In this document: positions 1 through 9,476 of the stretch, one piece after another | Layout of the letters: each line of letters starts with the position of its first letter | How positions within the stretch are numbered: position 1 is the stretch's first letter | Assembly: GCA_904063045.1 (NCBI GenBank) | Contig: CAJFCJ010000153.1 | Span: forward strand, 16,582 to 43,481 | Source: Dimorphilus gyrociliatus | Taxonomy: Eukaryota; Annelida; Polychaeta; Dinophilidae | Length of the DNA stretch: 26,900 nucleotides | Direction: 5' to 3' | The notes under the pieces: generated by a model | Seen by the model: only the letters and a program-made list of their open reading frames with translations | Told to the model about the DNA's origin: nothing | Database searches by the model: none | Made by a program: the position numbers and the translations under genes

Positions 1-163
1 AAATATTACAAAATAAGCATCTGGTAGCCAAGTTAATTAGTCAGGTAATTGTAGTTAATTAATAGGTAAAAGAAAAGTAACAACACAACACTCCCAAAAG
101 AATGTTTTATTATAAATAGATTTTTAATATTTGAATGCTTTGTACCTGAAAATTTTGACAAAG

Positions 164-171
164 TATAAATA
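164..171 (+). promoter_or_regulatory. Candidate TATA box of the first GPCR
   Basis: A TATAAATA octamer lies 78 bases before the chosen ATG at 249. That spacing would allow a start site near 195-200 and a short 5' leader. This is inferred from the motif and its position only, in an AT-rich background where such octamers are common. Confidence 0.35.
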
Positions 172-248
172 GGACAGAAAAATTACAAACTATAAATCAT
201 TTTGGTTTGTAAGTTTGATGATTGAAAGAAAGAAGGAAAAAGAATAAT

Positions 249-1277
249 ATGACTTTGTCAAATTTTACAAATAGTACAACAATAGATTTGGAAAGTAGAA
301 ATGAATTTCTTGCTAGTAGATTATTCTCCTATTTTGTTCTACCTTGCAGTATTGCAGTTGGAATTCCTTTGAATATTTTATCCATTTGGATCATTGTAAG
401 AGGAAATTTATGGAAGACAACAATCTTTCGCTATTTGGCAGCAGTTTCAGGTGGAGATTTAATTGCACTGATTGGTTATTCATTTAGGGGAATGGCTCTA
501 ATTAGAATTGAATCTATTCCATTATCGCTCTACAAACTATTCTATTGTCAATTATTCGTGTATTTTTACATTTCGTTCAGTCAATTTTCATCATTAAATC
601 TTGTTGCAGTCACTGTAGACAGATATTTATGTATTACTTTTCCAACAAAGGCAAAGATATGGTCCTCGTTAAAAAATTGTAATAGAATAATTATAGGCCT
701 ATTTGTAGTGACCTGTTTAACGACCTTATTTATACCATTCGTTCAAGATAATGTAGTTAGACTGTCCCCTTCGAGAATTGAATGTATACCAAACAACAAG
801 GCTAGTATATATTTATATAAGCATCATTTAACATTTACAACCTTTATGTATTCTTATATTCCTTCAGTTTCCCTTGCAATCTTAAATATTCTTATTGTAA
901 AAAGTCTTAGAAAACATAGAAAAGATGTTGCTACTGTTACAAAAAATGAAGATAATGGTAAAATGAAAACTTTAACTAAGAGATTAACCATTTTGAATTT
1001 AACAATTTCAACAAGCTTCATCATACTTACCTTTCCTTTATGTTGTTTTAGTATTTATGCTCGTGTCTTCTCACCAAAATACTACTCTAATTCAACTGCA
1101 AAAACAATTTATGAAGCAACTTTTATACTCAATTTTACTAATCACATGATCAATTTCTTTATATATTGTTTGTGTGGACAAGCGTTCCGAGAGCAAACAA
1201 TCCAATTGTTGTCATGCGCAAGACAATCTAAGCAGATTGTGTCCAGAAGGACAACCATTTCGACAGTGTCACTTTAA
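249..1277 (+). CDS. Rhodopsin-family peptide-type GPCR, intronless
   Basis: A plasma-membrane G-protein-coupled receptor of class A, probably for a neuropeptide; the ligand cannot be read from sequence. The open frame begins earlier with a TTG at 222, but the first ATG is at 249, giving 342 residues, a usual class A length. Seen: N-terminal glycosylation sites NFT and NST; TM1 around residues 22-45; TM2 with GGDLIALIG; a TM3 Cys (FYCQLF) and a DRY motif (VDRYLCITFP); an extracellular-loop-2 Cys (IECIPN); basic stretches in loop 3 (KSLRKHRK); TM6 with FPLCCF; TM7 with INFFIYC, an NxxxY-type ending typical of FMRFamide/thyrotropin-releasing-hormone-like receptors; then a basic tail rich in Ser/Thr. 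It has no ectodomain modules, so it is not part of the LDLa-GPCR family downstream. An AATAAA occurs at 1452-1457. It looks intact and functional. Confidence 0.88.
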   Translation: MTLSNFTNSTTIDLESRNEFLASRLFSYFVLPCSIAVGIPLNILSIWIIVRGNLWKTTIFRYLAAVSGGDLIALIGYSFRGMALIRIESIPLSLYKLFYCQLFVYFYISFSQFSSLNLVAVTVDRYLCITFPTKAKIWSSLKNCNRIIIGLFVVTCLTTLFIPFVQDNVVRLSPSRIECIPNNKASIYLYKHHLTFTTFMYSYIPSVSLAILNILIVKSLRKHRKDVATVTKNEDNGKMKTLTKRLTILNLTISTSFIILTFPLCCFSIYARVFSPKYYSNSTAKTIYEATFILNFTNHMINFFIYCLCGQAFREQTIQLLSCARQSKQIVSRRTTISTVSL

Positions 1278-2598
1278 AACAATATCTTAGAAAGCAAAAA
1301 TTGGTGTTTAGTAATACCCTAAAAAACTTGGGCGTAAAATTCTATTCTCTAGATCTATTACCCCCTTCCCCTATTGTAGAGATTGCACAATTAATTGTTT
1401 GTATGATGAAATCTGTTAAAAGTTGTTGTTAAGTAAAGAAAATTAATATAAAATAAACAAGATAGTTGGATTAACCGAACTGCAACAAATTTTGAATTAT
1501 TGTTACTATTCTCTAATTGAACTTCCGGGTAGAAGATGTATTGTTTCTTTCCAAAATCATCAACCAATCCGTTCATTTCTTTATAATCGTTTGGCGAAAA
1601 TTTAAAATTAATATCTGAATGCTTTTCCTTTAATGAATGTATTGATTTTTTGATGTGAAACACTTGGAAATGATTGTTTAATTGTCTAATAGACATCATC
1701 ATTGTCTCCTTTAGTACAAAGTGGATGTCACTAAAGATATTGATGAATTTCTGAGTCACTGGAACCAATCTTATAAGCTTCAATATCTACACTAGATGTT
1801 GAATTTATTAATGATTTATTTATTGTAGCTCCAGCAGAATCAGTTACAGATAATCTAAAAGAAAAGATGTTTTACTATCAAATTCTTATTCTATTTTTAT
1901 CATACTGGCAAACTATATCTTTCTCATGAAGAAATGTTATTATTTTGGGTGATTTCTGCAAAAGTGCTCCATCATCACAGGTTATACTGTGAGTAAGTGG
2001 GAGAAATTCATCAATATCTTTAGTGACATCCACTTTGTACTAAAGGAAACAAGTGTTAGCCTATTGACACCAATATTAATAAGCGGTATGGCTAAAGAGG
2101 GGGATAGAATGTTCCAGAAGCAATATGAATGATTTAAAACAAAACAAACTGTCAATGTTAGAACCAATCAGCAATCAGTCTTTAATAATCCATTTTCCGC
2201 TTTTTTTTTGTTATATTTCTTTTAATTACTTTAACACTTCTGGTGATATTTAGTGCTAAAAAATTTGTTGCAGCCTGATATACTTCAGCGCCCTCTATTT
2301 TTGATCCAAATGCAAATAATTCATTAATTAGTGATTATGTTGTCTGTTTAGAGCTCAAAAAGAAAATTGTAGGCTGGCGTGAATTTTTCAATATAAAAAA
2401 CAATAGAAAATATGTTTTAAAAAATTGAATTTTATTTAAAAACTCAAAAAATTATGTTCAAAAATACATAAACATTTAACTATTAGAAACAAACTAAATT
2501 GTTATTATCAGGTTTTTTTTCAGCTATCTGAGAAAAAATTCTTTTTTGAAGAATTTTCGTAACAAAAATTCCAAATCTAAAAATATCATCTTTAGAAC
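1278..2598. other. Mostly non-coding stretch with an inverted duplicate
   Basis: The stretch between the first GPCR and the tail of pseudogene D holds one clear structure: a 45-base inverted duplicate (separate entry). A minus-strand open frame at 1391-1783 (130 codons) contains plausible-looking text such as DINFKFSPNDYKEMNGL, but I recognise no family and see no start context. It may be a fossil of an unknown gene or element. The rest, especially 2170-2598, is AT-rich with no signal I can support. Confidence 0.4.
1708..2046. repeat. Inverted repeat, 45-base arms, 249-base spacer
   Basis: Bases 1708-1752 are the reverse complement of 2002-2046. Read in one frame, both arms encode the same peptide, KFINIFSDIHFVLKET: the left arm on the minus strand inside the 1391-1783 frame, the right arm on the plus strand inside a short open stretch from about 1990 to 2130. 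The two frames diverge on both sides, so the arms look like oppositely oriented copies of part of one coding sequence, not the ends of a transposon. The parent gene is unknown to me. Confidence 0.75.
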
Positions 2599-3000
2599 CT
2601 AAATCTGTTGACATGATAAATTGTTTGCAATGAATATAATAGCTGTACTTTTCATTTGAATTGACCTATAAATTGTCAAAAACAACAGAAATTTTAAAAT
2701 TTTAAATTTAGAATCTAAAATTTTAAAATTATAGTTAACTTTAAAATATAGAATGTTATCAAAATTTTCATTAGTCATCATTAAAGAGTTTAAATGTGCT
2801 TGTTCAATATAGTTAATTGTATATAATATACATTTAAAATATTCACAATTCTTAAAGAGCTTTTCACAAAAATAAAATTTGTGAATATCTGATGGAGAGT
2901 TAAAAAATGTAAATATTGTTTGCACATTATAATTGATAAGTTGTAAATCTGTTAAAAAGAAAGAAAATGAATATGTTTTGATATGTTTGAAAATTTGAAA
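2599..3000. other. AT-rich stretch without a supported gene
   Basis: This holds a low-complexity minus-strand open frame (138 codons, rich in F, K, N and I) with no recognisable domain. Its upper end touches the region where the cytoplasmic tail of pseudogene D fades out. I see no RNA gene or element. Confidence 0.35.
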
Positions 3001-4127
3001 AAGAAAAAAAAACATAATAACATTGAGTTGCTATTTTGTCTGTTAATGATTTAACCATTTCCTCAGTTTTTTCTGTCTTCTTTAATGACAATTTTTTCTT
3101 ATAACTTAAAAATTGACTAAAACAAAAGAGATATGGATTTAGTAATTAATTTATAGAGATAACTGAAATTAGAAAAATAATATAAATATCATCTTATAAA
3201 TTGCAAACCAACATAAAATATTTGATATTGTTAATATGAAGAAATTTTTGGACAAGGTTTGTTTTTTTGATAATGTTGCTTTTGTAATTGTTATTGCAAG
3301 TTTTGCATATAAGAGGCTTATTACAACACTTACTATAAAGAATAGTATTCCATAAATAATAAAAGAAAGGATCCAACCTGTAGATTAAAGCATATTGTTG
3401 ACTTTGCATAATATTTCTAAAAATTTCAATTTTTTTAAAGATATATTTTGAAAAAAAAATGACTTTTTACTGTATAAAAAATTGTTAGGGCAAGCGATGA
3501 AAAACTTGTAAAAACAGTAATAAACAAAATTATGACTCTTGCATATTTTGCAGTATATGGTATTTGAAATGGATTCCTTATTGCTTCGTATTGTTCAATT
3601 GCCAAAAACAGAATTTAAAATATTGATAGTAATAATGAAAAAGATAACATTGTACCAAGTACTGTACAACCTTGGCTAAATCTCCATTTTTCTTCATTTT
3701 CTAGATAACTTGTACCAGAAAAATAAATATCCACAGCTGCAATTACTAAAATATATATTGCAGTTAATAAATTACCAATAATCAAGCCTATTCTAAATAA
3801 TTTAGATTTGATTTTTGAAATAGTAGCAATAAAGAATGAAAGCAAATTTCCAAAAACACCAACTACTCCAATTACCCAAAAAATTACCCTTAAAAATAGA
3901 GATGGTATTATATTTTCACTTGTCAAAAAATTGCTAGGAGATGGTTGACACTTTAATGATTTTCCAAAATATTTCCAACCTAAACAACGCATTTGAAAAC
4001 TTTCACTTTCAATAATTTGCAATTTCTTTGAATAAATTACAAAATATTTAACTAACAGTGTTGGAAATACTGTTCCCTTTAAAAAAAACATTTCAAGTGT
4101 TTTCAAATTTTTCAATGGGGTGCACGA
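3000..4127 (-). pseudogene. Receptor copy D: GRL101/LGR-like 7TM pseudogene
   Basis: A decayed paralogue of gene B, covering the last leucine-rich repeat through TM7. On the minus strand: LRR end and C-flank (4127-about 3950; LKNLKTL, CLGWKYFGKSLKC), TM1 (VFGNLLSFF), TM2, a TM3 Cys (GCTVLG), then an in-frame TAA at 3615-3617. Beyond the stop the same frame continues with IEQYEAIRNPF, matching gene B's IERYTITAWPF, so the E/DRY arginine is Gln. A 54-base intron (3470-3417) sits exactly where gene B has its loop-2 intron; then YYAKSTICFNLQ matches B's YYSKSPICFTLQ. A frameshift with loss of about seven codons precedes TM5-TM6 (LSFIIYGILFF; ILCWFAI). TM7 is cut but keeps LLNPYLFCF, followed by a lysine-rich tail. 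The ectodomain is absent: the left end of the MULE element starts where the LRR stops. Stop, frameshift, EQY and truncation make it non-functional. Confidence 0.82.
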
Positions 4128-4255
4128 GAAAATGTCCACAACTGAGGAGAAAACGTCCACAAGAGAAAACATCCACAGGAGAAAACGTCCACAAGAAAAA
4201 AATGTCCACAGGAGAAAACATCCACAACTGAGGAGAAAATGTCCATAGTGAAAGA
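4128..4255 (+). repeat. Left inverted end of the MULE: tandem GTCCACA/GAGAAAA units
   Basis: At least seven imperfect units alternate a GTCCACA/ATCCACA core with a GGAGAAAA spacer, with a unit length of about 13-19 bases. The opposite end of the element carries the reverse complement of the same units. It overlaps a minus-strand open frame that reads through into pseudogene D, but that reading is only the repeat in translation. Confidence 0.8.
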
Positions 4256-4421
4256 GAATTTGCTTTTTAAAACCTTTGGAGATTAAGATGAAAAGGAAAA
4301 TTGAGAGAATAAATATATAATTTGTATTTATGATATTATGATATGTTGAAAACAAAAACTAAAAACTACAAAAATTATAAAAGACTAAGTTTATAACATG
4401 GTAACAAGCTAAATGAATGAG

Positions 4422-6279
4422 TTATGATGCAATATAAATGCTGGCTGCCTTTTCCAATAAATCTGATGCAGATATTAATCTGACCTCAAATTGCTCCCAT
4501 AAGCCAAAGATCTGACTTTGAATTTTCTGATAAGGCTTTCTCTGTTGTCTACATATCTTCTTCTCACTTAATAATTTCTTGTACAATGTAATCAACTCTG
4601 CTTCTCTCTTTAATTCATCAATCATAACATACAATGAAGAATTGGCATGGATATTCCTGTTTAATCTATTGTGCCATCCTTCCAGGTCATTGTTGGTTCT
4701 GATTGCTTCACCATAAATTGACCAGGTATGTGGTGGGTAATATCCATATAGCCACTGGTTCTTGATGTAATCAATGAATGGTCCTAAATGAGTTGAGGTT
4801 GTCTGTTCAATGTTTTTGAATGCATTTTCAATGATGTTTGATGGCAAAAATGGTAATGCCATTATTTTTTTCATTGTGTGGTAACACTCTCCTTTTGCCT
4901 TATATTCACAAGAGTAGCCCAATTCCTAAAATTATTACATTTCTTAATTTTTTTGCAACAGATGATGATAAAAGTTACCTGAATTTTCCTATATACAGAT
5001 TGGGTCCAGTGAAAGACACATCCTTTAATTATAACCTCAGGATAAACAGATGACAATGCTCTCCAGATACCTTTTTCAAAATCCACCACAAATTTCATTG
5101 TGAAATGTTGATTGGTCAGCTTCTTTATGGACTTTTTTTAAGAATTTTAATACTTAAAAAAATTGAAATTAAAAGTATGTATACCTGAAATAATTTCTTA
5201 TAAGCTGTCTTTTTCTTTGATCCCATAAATGCAAACAGTAATGGAACTTGTTTCATTTCTCCATGTTTTTTGATGAACCCATGAACTGTGAACAATTGGT
5301 AAAATGGGTCTCTGACACATTTAAATGTTCCATTCAAAAACCATATCTTTCCTTTAGACAGTAGTTCAATTTGTTTTGGAGTTGACAAAATTATTATTCT
5401 GTCATCTTTCATTTTAATATCTTTTACCAGAAACTCATCTGGTATAAATGATATTTCAAAATTTGAGTGAATATCTGTCAGCTCTTCTGGCTGAAACCTT
5501 CTTTTTGTCCAATTTGCCAACCTGGCACAGTTATCCATTGATGGAATAGCTTCTTCACAATCACAATGATGTTTTAATACTTGCTCAGCTAAGTGTTTTC
5601 CAGAAGAGAAAGTTTCAATTTCACACAATTGTTTAATTTCATTTTTAATTAAAATTTTCTTTTCCAGTCCATCTTCTCTTTTATGGGAATGGGGTTTTTT
5701 TCCAGGATAAAATTGATCTTCCAATTGATTGACACTTGCTGGGCATTTGTTGTTCTTATTCCTTACACTACATGTCCAAAATGTTTTTGTTGACCTTTTC
5801 ATCTTCATTGTAAACATATAACCATCATAGGCTAATAGGTCTTTACCTTTTTGACTCATTCCTTTCAGAATTTTGAAAGTTGGCTCCATATCTTCTCTTT
5901 TTGATGTTGGAGAATTTATGAAAGAAGTTTCCATCAAATTATTTGAATCCTGTGAATGATTTTCTGTTGTGATTTCAATGTTACACCCAATCATTAGATC
6001 TGTGCTGTTGTTTTCAACAATAACATCATTATCATCAACATCTGTTCTCATATTTCTATCACTTTCTTTTTCATTTTCATAAATATCTGGACCATTACCA
6101 ACAACATCATTCATAGTATTTTGAACTTCATATGTCATCTCTACTTCCTTTTCCACTTCAGAGTTCACTGTTTTGATTTGACTAGTAGACAGCTGTTGTA
6201 AGGTGACCAAACATGTTCTCTTAGAAATATCTTCACAAATATTGCAAAGAAAGAGATGATTTTCTGTTAATACAATCAT
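4422..6279 (-). CDS. FLYWCH-MULE transposase, three exons
   Basis: Exons 6279-5185, 5131-4979 and 4925-4422, all joined at phase 0 with GT-AG borders, give 583 residues without a stop. The N-terminal third is acidic and Asn-rich. A FLYWCH zinc-finger region follows (about residues 140-200; YDGYMFTM, FWTCSV, NKCPAS, HSHKRE). The MULE DDE core comes next: position 1 reads FLNGTFK, where the family normally has DGTF, so the first catalytic Asp is Asn; position 2 is VVDFEKG followed by the usual GCVFHW; position 3 is TNNDLEGWHNRLN. A basic helical C-terminus ends the protein. It would bind the element's ends and move the element in the nucleus. Intact exons suggest recent activity, but D-to-N at a catalytic residue predicts loss of cleavage unless this copy is unusual. 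The true start could lie downstream of 6279. Confidence 0.85.
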
Positions 6280-6754
6280 TTAAAAAAATTATATATACTA
6301 TAAAATTGAATTTAACCTACTTTTCATGCATTTCTTGTGAATTATTACCCAATGGTGACATAGTTGACACTTTGTTTTATGCTTTCTTCGAACCATTTTC
6401 TCCTTATAATTGTAGCAATATGCCATTATCTATCAGTAAAAAGAGAAAGTTACCCCAAAATGGCTGCTCAAATATTTTAAAAGAGATTTTATTAATTAAA
6501 GTTTTACCTTTAACTGATTCATTTTAAAAGAATTATCAAGAGATATTCTGGTGTATTGAATTTTTTTGATACTGTGTTGTACTTGTGAAATATCCTTTTC
6601 AGATAATATTTGTATCAAACTCTCTTTGTATGGAACAAAAACAGGAAACCATAACAGAAAATAGTTCCTCAACAAAATGGAGAACCTGACATTGCATAAT
6701 TTTTATTATCACTACAATGTACATACATTATTAATTTTAATTTCCATGGCCATT

Positions 6755-6845
6755 TTCCCCTATAGACTTTTTCCACTGTGGACATTTCTCCTGTGGACGT
6801 TTTCTTCTGTGGATGTTTTCTCTTGTGGACATTTTCTCCATAAAC
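6755..6845 (-). repeat. Right inverted end of the MULE
   Basis: Repeated TGTGGACATTTTCTCC-like units (GTGGACATT, GTGGACGTT, GTGGATGTT, GTGGACATT) are the reverse complement of the left end. The array has four to five units, fewer than the left arm, so the arms have changed repeat number independently. Confidence 0.8.
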
Positions 6846-6999
6846 CACCATCTTCAAATGTTCAATTTCCTTTTATGGTTTTACATCTCATTTTGAAACA
6901 TCAAATTAATAGTTCCTACCTGTTTCCAAATAGTATTTGACTGTTTTGCACTTTTCTACCTTTATAGATTAGAAATAAATGGGTGTCTACTTTTTACAG

Positions 7000-7426
7000 G
7001 AGCATTTTCATTAAATCTTATCCGAAACTATACACCATTTAAAAGGTATTATGTGACACTAAGCAAAACTCCTCTTTTGTATAAATCAAATGTATATTTG
7101 GATTTTAATAAGGTAAACTGTCAAGAAAGAAATTTCATCCTGTTTTTTTTTCATACTTTAGTGATAGTCATAATAATAATATATTCAAAAATAAACTTTT
7201 ACTTAATAACTGATTTGTACAGGCCTGCCAACAAAACAGAAAAATATTCCAAGATTTTATTAAAAATAAACAATATATGATTCTGTCAAAATCTTTCTAT
7301 GGCTCCTATGCAATGAATTTTCAATCTACTGCATTCTCTTTTATTCAAATACAAGAAAATGATTGTGGTATTTGGACACAATATTTTATATGCCATAAAC
7401 AGCCAAGTATTTTTTATATATTCTAA
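7000..7426 (+). CDS. Gene E: last two exons of a C-type-lectin-like protein (partial)
   Basis: Two plus-strand exons fit together. Exon 7000-7112 follows a TTTTTACAG acceptor and ends AAG|GTAAAC; exon 7223-7426 follows TTTGTACAG and ends with TAA. The junction is phase 0 on both sides. The joined product contains VYLDFNK then ACQQNRKIFQDF, and near the end NDCGIWTQYFICHKQP, which resembles the C-terminal Cys pair of C-type-lectin-like domains (NDC...YIC). No calcium-site EPN, QPD or WND triplet is visible, so sugar binding is doubtful. Exons upstream of 7000 would lie where the MULE right end now sits and I do not find them, so the gene may be cut. The lectin call is from motif shape only. 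Confidence 0.5.
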
Positions 7427-7930
7427 TCTTCATATGCTTATAATATAGTTAATTGCTTTAGAAATGAAGAATTATGGGGAATTAATGAAATATTTGGTAA
7501 AACCTCTAAAAATTCTATGCTCTCAAAATTCATTTATAAACTAAAACTAGTTCAATTAAATATTAATTATGCTTAAATTCTAAGTTTAGATTATATTCAC
7601 TATTCAACAGTATTGTATACACAATACTGTTCTTTTTAACATGCATTAATCAGATATACTTCCTCTGCATATGCTGATGCTAAATTTACTAACTCAATCA
7701 ATTGAATATCATTATTAAGGTAGAATATAAAAACGGTCAAATATACAATCTACATGTTTTCTTGATTGTTCGACTTGTCCTACTAAAATTGTTACATCTT
7801 ATGCAACTCTCCAACCTTCGAAATTCAACTATTATTTAGAAGAGGAAAACAATAAAAACATGACCATATTTACAACTTTTCTTTGTCTTCAAATGTTACT
7901 TTTGTTTTTGTGAACATTGAAATTTGTCAA
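7427..7930. other. Intergenic stretch, nothing supported
   Basis: AT-rich sequence between the gene E stop and the retroelement-like promoter. No open frame, splice-consistent exon, RNA gene or repeat that I can support. A long terminal repeat may begin somewhere in it, but I cannot place its edge. Confidence 0.4.
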
Positions 7931-7948
7931 CTATCAACCCTTAAAAGA

Positions 7949-7990
7949 GTATATAAACCCTACGAAATTGACAGTTGATAGTTCAGTTTT
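7949..7990 (+). promoter_or_regulatory. TATA box plus initiator of a probable LTR
   Basis: A TATATAAA box near 7951 is followed about 32 bases later by TCAGTT near 7984, matching the TATA-Inr spacing and the TCAKTY initiator common in arthropod gypsy-type LTR promoters. A short inverted pair (AACTATCAAC before the box, GTTGATAGTT at the start site) could form a hairpin across it. A gag-like leader follows downstream. Confidence 0.45.
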
Positions 7991-8173
7991 CTAACCGTCA
8001 GCTAGTTGTTTAAACTAGCTTGTTTAGAACTAGAAGCTCATTTTACTCAATACATATTCTTTGGACGAAATACTGGTGTTTTGTTAATCAATTTCTACCG
8101 AAATTGCCTTTGTTAGACTATTTGTGGACGAACTTTAAAGGTTCTATTTGGACCAGTACTTTGGCAAGTTGGT

Positions 8174-8314
8174 AAATGATTGGAAAGGACGATTACAGTT
8201 GTGACGAACCAGAAATTCCTACAATTACAATACAACAAAGTACACTTGACCACACCTTGGCTAAACTAATTAAATTGTATGTTGGCCACACCCTAGGCAA
8301 GCTAATTGAATTAT
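8174..8314 (+). pseudogene. Retroelement leader and gag start (fossil)
   Basis: An ATG near 8174 opens a frame of about 46 codons (MIGKDDYSCDEPEIPTITIQ...) ending in TAA at about 8314. The string PTITIQ also occurs just before the Met at 19681 of the retroelement gag in this window, so the two are probably related gag N-termini. Two 36-base near-copies (8248-8283 and 8284-8319) encode 12-residue units DHTLAKLIKLYV and GHTLGKLIELxx. No capsid region follows. Together with the promoter upstream this looks like the surviving LTR-leader-gag edge of an element; it is not expected to be active. Confidence 0.5.
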
Positions 8315-8319
8315 AACTT

Positions 8320-9330
8320 GGCCAAAGCTTAAATGGTACTTAAGGATGAACCTTAAGTATGACAAACCAATGTCTGTGTTAGGCCACATGTTATTGTATT
8401 CCCTCAAGTAGGTTTTAAGTAAGTTACATATAATAGTATAAGAATAAAATAGAACGAAAGTTGTACAACAGCAAAACAACAACTTCCACTGACTTTAGGA
8501 AGAGGAAGGAGGCAGCTAAACCAAACAAACTATTGTCAACATACTGCGAGAAAAACTGTAGTTAACTAAAAAACAAAAAGAAAAGTTGAAACAAAGAGAA
8601 TAACTTGTTTTTCACTAGAGTAAAAGAACTCATTGTAAGAATATTTGGCATTGCATGTATTGTATAAAAAAAACACATAAACACCAGACAAATTCTGAAT
8701 GTAAATTATTGACTCTATTCCCTGTCTTTGAATTATTTATTAACCAAATGTGATCTTTTCTGTAAAACTGTCCTTGCAAAGTTACCAATTGCAAAAATAT
8801 CTTGGGTATACATTTTACATTTTTCATTAGTTAGACCAATGTGGGATAGAGAATATTTTATTGATTTTCCTTTTTTCTAAGTAATTTGTTTTTTAGTTTT
8901 AGAGAGAAAAAAAAACAGGTATGGGAAAAAAATATTTTTAAAGATTAAGATATTAACCCTAACCCTAAATTAATAATCCTGTTAGGATGTGTTTTTTTCC
9001 CAATTCAGCCCCATCCCCCTCCTCCTCCTCCTCCTCCTCCTCTTTCACCCCAAACAACAAATAATTCTTACCATGAAAAATATATTTGAATAATCCAAAA
9101 TGCCATTAAAAGAAAATTTAAGTTGATGAACAAAATTTATCTCTTCATATATGTCTAAAAATAGGCTTAAAATATTTTTCAATGTGTAAAAGTCGGATGA
9201 ATTTTTTAATTTTTTCAAAGGAATTATTATTTGTTTTTCATGAAGGAATTTCTCATTTCTTTCAATTAGTTGAATACCTTAGGGGAAAAAAATAACACAT
9301 GATTTATAAGAAACTTCTATATGAAGTAAA
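8320..9330. other. Non-coding stretch with microsatellite and possible retroelement debris
   Basis: No gene is supported. Around 8485-8545 the plus strand reads DFRKRKEAAKPNK, basic text that could be more of the gag fossil, but this is weak. A (CCT)n tract and two CCCTAA units occur near 8955-9042. A minus-strand AATAAA (plus-strand TTTATT near 9335) is placed to serve as the poly(A) signal of gene B. Confidence 0.4.
9011..9042 (+). repeat. CCT trinucleotide microsatellite
   Basis: About eight consecutive CCT units within a C-rich patch (CCCCATCCCC before, TTTCACCCC after), against a very AT-rich background. Confidence 0.9.
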
Positions 9331-9476
9331 ATAATTTATTTTCTCTTCTACAATTTGAAAAGCACAGAGCTACAGCTGAAGATATTTTATGTTCTCTGCA
9401 AAAAAAGTAATGGATAATCAGTTTTTTTTTGCTTTTGCCATTTGTCCTTAGAACAACAAGAAAAAGGAAAATAATC

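Larger units (their letters stand above)
4128..6845 (-). mobile_element. MULE-type DNA transposon with tandem-repeat inverted ends
   Basis: About 2.7 kb bounded by inverted repeats (about 4128-4255 and 6755-6845) around a FLYWCH/MULE transposase gene on the minus strand. The left end abuts the LRR exon of pseudogene D. The right end lies near a plus-strand lectin-like gene. I looked for a matching 8-11-base target duplication directly outside the arms and found none, so the exact ends are uncertain or the flanks have been rearranged since insertion. Confidence 0.78.

Noticed and set aside
4260-4355. N-terminal extension of the pseudogene D frame through the tandem repeats
   Set aside because: The text is only the MULE end repeat in translation; homology to gene B begins at 4127.
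8950-8972. Telomere-like CCCTAA repeats
   Set aside because: Only two complete units; too short to mark a telomere or an interstitial telomeric array.
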